A stretch of 41,003 nucleotides of DNA from Clostridia bacterium (GTDB lineage Bacteria; Bacillota; Clostridia; Oscillospirales; CAG-272): the NCBI GenBank assembly GCA_900767415.1, contig CAAFYZ010000014.1, positions 1-41,003 of the forward strand, given 5' to 3'. Positions 8,029 through 13,116 of the stretch are shown here, in pieces. Under the pieces are notes generated by a model, which saw only the letters and a list, made by a program, of their open reading frames with translations, had not been told where the DNA came from and searched no databases. Position numbers and translations under genes: made by a program. Each line of letters starts with the position of its first letter. Position 1 is the first letter of the stretch.

Positions 8029-8083
8029 GGGGTTTTATAAATATTCTTTGCAAAAGCGTCCCGCCCCAAAATACGATGAAGAT

Positions 8084-8181
8084 AAAAACAAAAAGGAAAC
8101 GGCGATAAATACTTATCCACTGCGTCACAGCCGAATCATGTTCGGCATTTCCGGATTTCTCCGGCAGCGCGACCGTTTCCC
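8084..8181 (-). ncRNA. Structured small RNA E (paralogue of D)
   Basis: About 98 nt, starting about 8 nt after the -10 of its own promoter (8189-8217). Closing helix P1: GGAAACGG (8173-8180) with CCGTTTCC (8095-8102), followed by T5-G-T5, so P1 is also the terminator stem. Inside: P2 CTGC/GCAG; P3 CCGGA-GAAA-TCCGG with a GNRA loop; P4 GCCGAA-CATGA-TTCGGC; P5 GATAA-GTAT-TTATC. No credible reading frame. Helices P3, P4 and P5 vary in a compensated way in RNA D (8305-8398). The family is not recognised; the function is unknown. Confidence 0.85.
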
Positions 8182-8188
8182 AAAACTT

Positions 8189-8217
8189 AATATATCACAA
8201 AGGAAACAAAATGTCAA
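8189..8217 (-). promoter_or_regulatory. Promoter of RNA E
   Basis: TTGACA (8212-8217), 17-bp spacer, TATATT (8189-8194) with a TGn extension just upstream of the -10. Confidence 0.8.
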
Positions 8218-8240
8218 GTTTTTTGAAAAAAACCATGCAT

Positions 8241-8276
8241 TGCCGAAACCCGATATTACAAATCGTGTTTGCGGCA
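8241..8276. other. Imperfect hairpin between RNA E and RNA D
   Basis: TGCCG (8241-8245) pairs with CGGCA (8272-8276). Inside are AAAC/GTTT and CGAT/ATCG helices separated by mismatches. On the minus strand a T7 run follows some 8 nt later. It may be a back-up terminator behind RNA D; no promoter of its own is seen. Confidence 0.45.
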
Positions 8277-8304
8277 GTACGACACCCTCAAATGCGGTGA
8301 AGAC

Positions 8305-8398
8305 AAAAACAAAAAGGAAACGGCGATAATACTATCCACTGCTCACGGTCGAACGAAGTTCGACACTTCCGAATTGCTTCGGCAGGCATCCGTTTCCC
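8305..8398 (-). ncRNA. Structured small RNA D (paralogue of E)
   Basis: About 94 nt from its own promoter (8405-8433). P1 GGAAACGG (8390-8397) with CCGTTTCC (8316-8323), then T5-G-T5. P2 CTGC/GCAG; P3 CCGAA-GCAA-TTCGG, a GNRA loop again; P4 GTCGAAC-TTC-GTTCGAC; P5 GATA-GTAT-TATC. Compared with RNA E, one pair in P3 changes G-C to A-T, one pair in P4 changes C-G to T-A, and P5 loses one complete pair while keeping the GTAT loop. Unpaired AA between P3 and P4 and GTGA before the P2 3' strand are kept. The function is unknown. Confidence 0.85.
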
Positions 8399-8404
8399 AA
8401 AACT

Positions 8405-8433
8405 AATATAACACAAAGCAAGCCGAATGTCAA
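8405..8433 (-). promoter_or_regulatory. Promoter of RNA D
   Basis: TTGACA (8428-8433), 17-bp spacer, TATATT (8405-8410) with TGn extension. Confidence 0.8.
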
Positions 8434-8456
8434 GTTTTTTTGAAAAATCCGAAAAC

Positions 8457-8526
8457 AAAAAGAAAGGAGATAAGCGATATGCGGTATTCGCGCACGGTGA
8501 TCGGCAAGCGATCTATCTTATCTCCT
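8457..8526 (-). ncRNA. Structured small RNA C
   Basis: About 70 nt. The predicted first base (8526) begins the closing helix AGGAGATAAG (8517-8526), which pairs perfectly with CTTATCTCCT (8465-8474), then TTTCTTTTT. Two inner hairpins: GATCG-cttgc-CGATC and TGCG-loop-CGCA. The 3' arm contains CTCCTTTC, complementary to a Shine-Dalgarno of type GAAAGGAG. No similarity in primary sequence to D/E, but the same layout. The function is unknown. Confidence 0.75.
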
Positions 8527-8532
8527 ATAGAT

Positions 8533-8561
8533 AGTATAAACCCGCTTTTGCCAAAAGTCAA
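8533..8561 (-). promoter_or_regulatory. Promoter of RNA C
   Basis: TTGACT (8556-8561), 17-bp spacer, TATACT (8533-8538). Confidence 0.75.
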
Positions 8562-8589
8562 TAGCAAAAGTTCCGAAAAATCATACAGT

Positions 8590-8657
8590 AAAAAAGAAGA
8601 CAGACCAAGCGGGTATCATCCCGATGACCGATGTTTCGCAGTCTCATCTGTCTTCTT
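8590..8657 (-). ncRNA. Structured small RNA B
   Basis: About 68 nt. Closing helix of 11 perfect pairs: AAGAAGACAGA (8647-8657) with TCTGTCTTCTT (8594-8604), ending in T6. The interior (about 42 nt) can form short competing helices such as CGGG/CCCG. Its layout is that of the neighbouring RNAs: promoter, purine-rich 5' arm at the transcript start, pyrimidine-rich 3' arm as terminator. The function is unknown. Confidence 0.7.
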
Positions 8658-8661
8658 ATAA

Positions 8662-8689
8662 AGGATACCATATTTTTTTGAAAAGTCAA
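8662..8689 (-). promoter_or_regulatory. Promoter of RNA B
   Basis: TTGACT (8684-8689), 16-bp spacer, TATCCT (8662-8667) preceded by TGG (extended -10). Confidence 0.65.
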
Positions 8690-8712
8690 TAAGCCAAGCC
8701 ACAAAAATTCCG

Positions 8713-8785
8713 AAAAAGAAAAAGCAGCGTCCACAAGAGTCATCAGCTCTCGCATTATTGATACTCGAAGGCATCACGCTGCTTT
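8713..8785 (-). ncRNA. Structured small RNA A
   Basis: About 73 nt. Closing helix of 10 perfect pairs: AAAGCAGCGT (8776-8785), predicted to begin at the transcript start, with ACGCTGCTTT (8721-8730), then a T5-C-T5 tail. The interior can form AGAG/CTCT and other short helices. It is first of the five minus-strand RNAs, about 240 bp beyond tRNA-Lys. The function is unknown. Confidence 0.72.
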
Positions 8786-8791
8786 GTATAC

Positions 8792-8820
8792 AATTTACCA
8801 TATCAAAAGCCAAAAGTCAA
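8792..8820 (-). promoter_or_regulatory. Promoter of RNA A
   Basis: TTGACT (8815-8820), 17-bp spacer, TAAATT (8792-8797) preceded by TGG (extended -10). Confidence 0.65.
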
Positions 8821-8837
8821 TAAAATCCGCAAAATTT

Positions 8838-8861
8838 CCGAAAAAATCGCGATTTTTTCGG
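8838..8861. repeat. Perfect 24-bp palindrome
   Basis: CCGAAAAAATCG followed directly by its reverse complement. It lies just upstream of the RNA A promoter. It could be a terminator for leftward transcription from the tRNA side or a protein binding site; nothing decides between them. Confidence 0.5.
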
Positions 8862-8908
8862 ATCGCTGTGAAGGGAAACCGCCGTCGGAGGGGGAAAAAG
8901 AAGGGGCA

Positions 8909-8935
8909 GACACCTTAACCGAAAATTAAGGTGTC
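8909..8935. other. Strong isolated hairpin
   Basis: GACACCTTAA (8909-8918) and TTAAGGTGTC (8926-8935), a perfect 10-bp stem with a 7-nt loop and no T run after it. The rest of 8862-8993 shows no gene or promoter. Confidence 0.5.
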
Positions 8936-8993
8936 CAACTAAAGTTTACAAAGCGACCCTCGAAAAGCGGGGGAAAAAAGTCCGGGAACGCAA

Positions 8994-9026
8994 GAAAAAA
9001 CGCGGAAAAACCGAAGTTTTACCGCG
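8994..9026 (-). terminator. tRNA-Lys terminator
   Basis: Hairpin 9001-9026 with CGCGG/CCGCG ends and an AAAAC/GTTTT core, followed on the minus strand by T6. It starts 2 nt after the tRNA. Confidence 0.85.
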
Positions 9027-9027
9027 T

Positions 9028-9103
9028 TGGTGCTCCTGCGGGAATTCGAATCCCGGACACCTTGATTAAAAGTCAAGTGCTCTACCGGCTGAGCTACAGG
9101 GGC
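9028..9103 (-). tRNA. tRNA-Lys (anticodon TTT)
   Basis: A 76-nt cloverleaf with encoded CCA. Anticodon stem CTTGA/TCAAG with loop CTTTTAA, T arm CGGGA-TTCGAAT-TCCCG, D arm GCTC...GAGC. The acceptor stem GCCCCTG/CAGGAGC has one C3-A70 mismatch. Own promoter at 9124-9152 and own terminator, so it is a single-gene unit inside the small-RNA cluster. Confidence 0.95.
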
Positions 9104-9123
9104 GTTTTGAATCGTGCCATATT

Positions 9124-9152
9124 ATATTAGCATAAAGAGAAGAGTTTGTCAA
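9124..9152 (-). promoter_or_regulatory. tRNA-Lys promoter
   Basis: TTGACA (9147-9152), 17-bp spacer, TAATAT (9124-9129); predicted start about 14 nt before the tRNA. Confidence 0.8.
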
Positions 9153-9252
9153 GGGATTTTTCAAAAAAAGAAGCGCGTTTTGAAAAAAACTTGGAAAAAC
9201 GGAATCGGAAAGAGAAGCGGACACTTTTTCTGCGGGGAGCTTTTGCTTTTTC

Positions 9253-9281
9253 TTGACTTTTTTCGGGTGACGGTGTATCAT
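9253..9281 (+). promoter_or_regulatory. Promoter of RNA F
   Basis: TTGACT (9253-9258), 17-bp spacer, TATCAT (9276-9281) on the plus strand. Confidence 0.7.
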
Positions 9282-9288
9282 AGGGAGT

Positions 9289-9353
9289 GAAAAGACGGGT
9301 TGACGCCTCGCGGTGTCCTTGCGGCATGCCGTGTATCCGTCTTTTTTCTTTTT
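9289..9353 (+). ncRNA. Structured small RNA F (plus strand)
   Basis: About 65 nt. Closing helix AAAAGACGG (9290-9298) with CCGTCTTTT (9337-9345), then a T6-C-T5 tail like RNA A. Two inner hairpins: GACGCC-tcgc-GGTGTC (one G-T pair) and GCGG-catg-CCGT. It is on the other side of tRNA-Lys and in the opposite direction from the other five. It stands 142 bp before the small gene at 9495, so a role as that gene's leader is possible but the tight promoter-RNA-terminator layout favours an independent RNA. Confidence 0.7.
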
Positions 9354-9494
9354 CTGTCGGGGATTTTCGGACGACAATTTTCTGTTAAAAATGAGAAAAA
9401 AGTCGAAAAAATTCCAAAACCGTAGCAAAAGTCCGATTTATAGGACAGCCGCGATGATAAAATGAGGGTACCAAACAAAAGAGAGGAAACCATC

Positions 9495-9713
9495 ATGGAA
9501 AAGAAATTTGCCGTAGCACTTCTGAGAGGAGACGAGGAAACGATCCTCGGTCTGTTCGGAACAAAGGAAGAAGCCGACCGCTTCGGACAGACGAATCGCA
9601 TTTCCCACAGCGAGGGACTGCAATATTGTTTTTCTTCCTACTTCGTCGGGAACCGACAGGTCGGTGCGGACATTTCAATCTATGACTATTACAATCTTCC
9701 GCAATACGCGTGA
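9495..9713 (+). CDS. Small hypothetical protein
   Basis: A 72-residue acidic protein I do not recognise. Start chosen at 9495 after GAGAGGAAACC; an in-frame ATG at 9462 lacks a ribosome site. The sequence is soluble-looking with no membrane helix or signal; it contains GDEETILGLFGTKEEADRFG, which could be a small alpha/beta fold, and ends in aromatic residues (YDYYNLPQYA). A strong terminator overlaps its stop codon. The only upstream gene on this strand is RNA F. Confidence 0.7.
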   Translation: MEKKFAVALLRGDEETILGLFGTKEEADRFGQTNRISHSEGLQYCFSSYFVGNRQVGADISIYDYYNLPQYA

Positions 9714-9763
9714 ACATACGGGTGACGGTCGGAAAAATCCACCGTCGCCCGTTATGTTTTCTC
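9713..9763 (+). terminator. Terminator after the small protein
   Basis: AACATA-CGGG-t-GACGGT (9713-9729) pairs with ACCGTC-g-CCCG-t-TATGTT (9741-9758), then TTTC. Between here and the cysE promoter (9866) no further feature is seen. Confidence 0.75.
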
Positions 9764-9865
9764 GGCGGGTCTGACCGTTTTTGCGACGCTTTGGCGAGTG
9801 CGGAGGGGGAGAGGGATTTTCCTTCGGCGGTGACGGCGCGGAACACAAAAATCGGGAAAATACTC

Positions 9866-9894
9866 TTGCATATAAAGAGCGTATGTGATATAAT
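9866..9894 (+). promoter_or_regulatory. cysE promoter
   Basis: TTGCAT (9866-9871), 17-bp spacer, TATAAT (9889-9894). The leader contains a GC-rich inverted repeat CGGGCGGG/CCCGCCCG (9907-9924). No T-box or S-box features are visible. Confidence 0.75.
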
Positions 9895-9972
9895 AAAATG
9901 CGAACGCGGGCGGGAACCCGCCCGAAAGATACGGAATAGAATGAAAAGAGATCAACAGCGGAGGAGAGAAGT

Positions 9973-10827
9973 ATGAAGCAATACGAGGAGACGGCACAGG
10001 AGGTTGCGGCACGCCTTGCGGCGACAGACCCCACGGGACTCTCGGTCGGAGAAGACGTCCGTCTGCCGAAACGGCGGGAGGTCGTTTCCATCCTGGATGA
10101 CCTGACGGAACTGATGTTCCCGGCGTTCTATCGCAGAGAGGACGAAGGCGCGCGTACGCGCGACGAGATTGCCGTCGGGGTGTTGCATAAACTTCGCCGT
10201 CAGATCGAGGCGGCGTATTCTCTCGCCGGAGAACATAAAGAGGCGGACGCCGCAGAACTTGCCGCACAGATTCTCTCCGTCGTGCCGAACATAAGAGAGA
10301 AACTTCTGCGGGACGTTACCGCACTTTACGAAGGTGACCCCGCGGCGAATACACCGGCGGAAATTCTGCTTTCTTACCCCGGTTTTTATGCGACCATGGT
10401 CTATCGGATCGCGCATGAATTCTATCTCAGAAACATTCCTTTTCTCTCCCGCATGATGACGGAACACGCGCACGGGAAGACGGGAATCGACATTCATGCC
10501 GGCGCAACCATCGGCGAGTACTTCTTCATTGACCACGGGACGGGTATCGTCATCGGCGAAACGACGGTGATCGGTGATCACGTAAAACTCTATCAGGGCG
10601 TAACGCTCGGAGCAAAGAGCTTTGAGTTGGACGGGAACGGAAACCCCGTGAAGGGGATGAAACGTCACCCGAACATCGGAAACGGCGTGATCATATATGC
10701 GAATGCGACGATTCTCGGCGGGACGACGACGATCGGCGACAACGCCGTGATCGGAGGGAACGTGTGGATCACCCGCTCGGTGGAGCCGGGTGCAACAGTA
10801 TCGTATAGCGAAAACTACCGAAAATAG
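9973..10827 (+). CDS. cysE: Serine O-acetyltransferase
   Basis: A 284-residue enzyme that transfers acetyl from acetyl-CoA to L-serine, the first step of cysteine synthesis. The helical N-terminal half (residues 1-about 165) carries EILLSYPGFYATMVYRIAHEFY, typical of CysE/EpsC. The left-handed beta helix follows with GIDIHAGATIGEYFFIDHGTGIVIGETTVIGDHVKLYQGVTLGA; the two histidines of the catalytic region (DIH, IDHG) are present. The C-terminus is short, without an obvious long CysK-binding tail, though it ends hydrophilic (ENYRK). GGAGGAG ribosome site. No cysteine synthase gene is next to it. Monocistronic by promoter and weak terminator. Confidence 0.93.
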   Translation: MKQYEETAQEVAARLAATDPTGLSVGEDVRLPKRREVVSILDDLTELMFPAFYRREDEGARTRDEIAVGVLHKLRRQIEAAYSLAGEHKEADAAELAAQILSVVPNIREKLLRDVTALYEGDPAANTPAEILLSYPGFYATMVYRIAHEFYLRNIPFLSRMMTEHAHGKTGIDIHAGATIGEYFFIDHGTGIVIGETTVIGDHVKLYQGVTLGAKSFELDGNGNPVKGMKRHPNIGNGVIIYANATILGGTTTIGDNAVIGGNVWITRSVEPGATVSYSENYRK

Positions 10828-10841
10828 TCGATTTTTACCGT

Positions 10842-10867
10842 GGTGATCTACAAAATCCACCGTTTTT
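10842..10867 (+). terminator. Weak terminator after cysE
   Basis: GGTGAT (10842-10847) can pair with ATCCACC (one bulged C), followed by GTTTTT. The rest of 10868-11026 is A-rich with no recognisable element. Confidence 0.4.
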
Positions 10868-11026
10868 GATAAAAGTTTCCGTCGAATTTCCGAAAAACAA
10901 AAAAACGGAAAAAGCACCGCGGCGCATATCGGTTTTCTGCGATGAAATCCGGCGATACAGTTCCCGAGCAAAGAGAAGAAAACAACGAAAACTACCGAAA
11001 AATAACGAAAAAGGTCGTGATAATCT

Positions 11027-11959
11027 ATGAAACATACCATAGACGCGAATTTCTTTCCCGGCTTCGTCAGAAAGTCGATCACCTTTACCATCGATGATGG
11101 GAACCTGACTCTGGATAAAAAGTTTCTTGACATCGTGTCCCCCGCGGGATTTCGCGGCACGTTCAATCTCTGCTCCGACCGCAATACGACGGTAACACCC
11201 GAAAAACTCCGCGAATTTTACCGCGGGCACGAGATTTCCAACCATTGTAAATACCATACCGATCTTTTGTCAAAAGAGGCGTATTCTTCTCTGACGGACG
11301 AGCCGTTTGACGCCCGGACGGCGGACAAAACCAAGATTTATCCGCGCGGCGTCGAAGGACTTTACTATTATTGGAACAGGTCCTGGTGGTCGACGGGTGG
11401 CGATTTTTCGCACTATCGCCGTTACGAAAGAGAAGGCAGGCGTGAATTAGAGAAAATCTTCGAAAAAGGGAAGATCTGCGGCTACGTCTACCCCGACGGG
11501 GATCAGAAAAACGCGCGCCTGAAAAAATATCTTGAAAGCCGCGGATATTACGGCTTGCGGATCACGGGTTGCGTCGGAGATTCGACGGGATTTGCATTTC
11601 CCGCCGACCGTACGGCGTGGTCCTATAATGCGAACTATACCAACATGGAAGAATTCGGACGCAGATACGAGCAGGCACCCGATGACGGAAAACTGAAATT
11701 CTTCTGTTTCGGCGTGCACTCTCACGATTTTGAGAACGCGGGCAGATGGGACGTTCTCGAGCACTTCGCCGCCGCCTACGGCAACCATCCCGAGACTTTC
11801 TATTATGCTCCCGTCGGTGAGTTGTTTGCTTACGAAGATGCCGTCGCCATGCTGAAAATCACGGAAGAAGGGATTTTGAATCCGAGCGATATCGACCTGT
11901 ATCTGACCGTGGACGGCGTGCGTGTTACGTTGCGTGCGGGGAAGACTTATTCTTTCTGA
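11027..11959 (+). CDS. NodB-like polysaccharide deacetylase family protein (copy 1)
   Basis: A 310-residue cytoplasmic-looking protein of the carbohydrate esterase 4/NodB fold. Motif 1 is ITFTIDDGN (residues 18-26), the metal-binding aspartate pair; motif 2 is GHEISNHCKYH, giving the two zinc histidines; CGYVYPDGDQ corresponds to the third motif. There is no signal peptide or anchor, unlike most peptidoglycan deacetylases, so the substrate is more likely an imported N-acetylated sugar or oligosaccharide. The ribosome site is poor (AAAAAGG, 12 nt away). A paralogue follows 79 bp downstream, sharing TFTIDDGN, RFFCFGVHS/KFFCFGVHS and NPSDI/NPSDV. Confidence 0.82.
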   Translation: MKHTIDANFFPGFVRKSITFTIDDGNLTLDKKFLDIVSPAGFRGTFNLCSDRNTTVTPEKLREFYRGHEISNHCKYHTDLLSKEAYSSLTDEPFDARTADKTKIYPRGVEGLYYYWNRSWWSTGGDFSHYRRYEREGRRELEKIFEKGKICGYVYPDGDQKNARLKKYLESRGYYGLRITGCVGDSTGFAFPADRTAWSYNANYTNMEEFGRRYEQAPDDGKLKFFCFGVHSHDFENAGRWDVLEHFAAAYGNHPETFYYAPVGELFAYEDAVAMLKITEEGILNPSDIDLYLTVDGVRVTLRAGKTYSF

Positions 11960-12038
11960 AAATACGGTGTCGCTCCTTCCGACGCCCGCTTTGAAAACGC
12001 GGGACGATACGGGAAACCACGCTCGAAAGGAAAAAACC

Positions 12039-12953
12039 ATGTCTATCGAAGTTTTCTACCCGAATTTTACGAAAAAAGCCATCACTTTTACCATCGATGA
12101 CGGCAATGTCGAGGCGGACGAAAAATTTCTTTCGATCGTCGGAAAGGGCGGCATACACGGAACGTTCAACCTTTGTCCGCATCGGATGGCGGCATTTTCC
12201 CCTGCTGGGTATCGCGCGTTTTACGCCGGGCATGAGATCGCCAATCACATGGCGTATCACCCGATGGCACTGGATCCCGAACGAACGTATACGGTGTCGG
12301 ACGAGCCCTTCGACGAGCGGACGGCAGACCCCGAAAAACTCTATCGCACCGAAAGAGAAGGACTGTATCGGATGTGTGCGCACCGCTGGGTCTATGCGGC
12401 GGACAGAGAAACCTATCTTGCGATCGCGGAAGAATCCCGCCTTGCCCTTGACGCCGTATTCGGGGAGGGGAGCGTGCGCTCTTTCGTCTATCCCTATTGC
12501 AGGCAAAAGGACGATATCATTTTCGACCGTCTCGTCGCGAGCGGGCACTACTACGGCATCCGTCGCACGGGGGCGGTACGCGGGTCGGACGGCTTTCGGA
12601 TTCCCGTGCTCCCCGAATGGAGTTATACCGCCGACGCCGACTGCCTTCTTTCTGTGGCGGAGGCGTATGCCGCATATCCCGCGGACGGTGCACTGCGGTT
12701 TTTCTGCTTCGGGGTACATTCGTCGGATTTTGAAAAGGGCGGAAAGTGGGGAGAGCTCGACACCTTCGTCTCCCGCTTCGGCGCACGGGAAGACCTCTTT
12801 TATTATGCCACGGTCGGCGAGATTTTCGGATATGCAAAGGCGGCGTCCTCCGTCGTGATAAAAGACGGTCGCCCGATCAACCCGAGCGATGTCCCGGTCT
12901 TTGCAAAGATCGACGGAGAAAAAACGATTCTCCCGCCCGAAAAGAAAAAATAA
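12039..12953 (+). CDS. NodB-like polysaccharide deacetylase family protein (copy 2)
   Basis: A 304-residue paralogue of the preceding gene, colinear from end to end. It keeps ITFTIDDGN, the zinc pair in GHEIANHMAYH, FVYPYCRQ and the C-terminal FYYATVGEIFGYA and NPSDVP segments. The insert WWSTGGDF of copy 1 is replaced by WVYAADRET, so substrate pockets may differ. Start at 12039 is set by GAAAGGA; an upstream in-frame extension overlaps copy 1 and has no ribosome site. It ends at a strong terminator, so copies 1 and 2 probably form one transcript. Confidence 0.85.
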   Translation: MSIEVFYPNFTKKAITFTIDDGNVEADEKFLSIVGKGGIHGTFNLCPHRMAAFSPAGYRAFYAGHEIANHMAYHPMALDPERTYTVSDEPFDERTADPEKLYRTEREGLYRMCAHRWVYAADRETYLAIAEESRLALDAVFGEGSVRSFVYPYCRQKDDIIFDRLVASGHYYGIRRTGAVRGSDGFRIPVLPEWSYTADADCLLSVAEAYAAYPADGALRFFCFGVHSSDFEKGGKWGELDTFVSRFGAREDLFYYATVGEIFGYAKAASSVVIKDGRPINPSDVPVFAKIDGEKTILPPEKKK

Positions 12954-12979
12954 AAAACGGTCAAACAGACCGTTTTTTT
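12952..12979. terminator. Terminator after the deacetylase pair
   Basis: AAAAAACGGTC (12952-12962), loop AAACA, GACCGTTTTTT (12968-12978); usable on both strands, between convergent genes. Confidence 0.9.
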
Positions 12980-13116
12980 ATTTTCCCGTATCAGGAGAAG
13001 AAAAAAGACAGAAAGACGAGAAAACGCACAAAAAGCAAATATTACTTTGCATATACGACGTATTTTTCGCTCCGATTGTCGATACAGGCAAATTCTTTTG
13101 CGCAGAAGAGGTTGCT

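Noticed and set aside
9895..9972. T-box or S-box leader for cysE
   Set aside because: Leader is under 80 nt with only a GC-rich inverted repeat and no T-box sequence or antiterminator.
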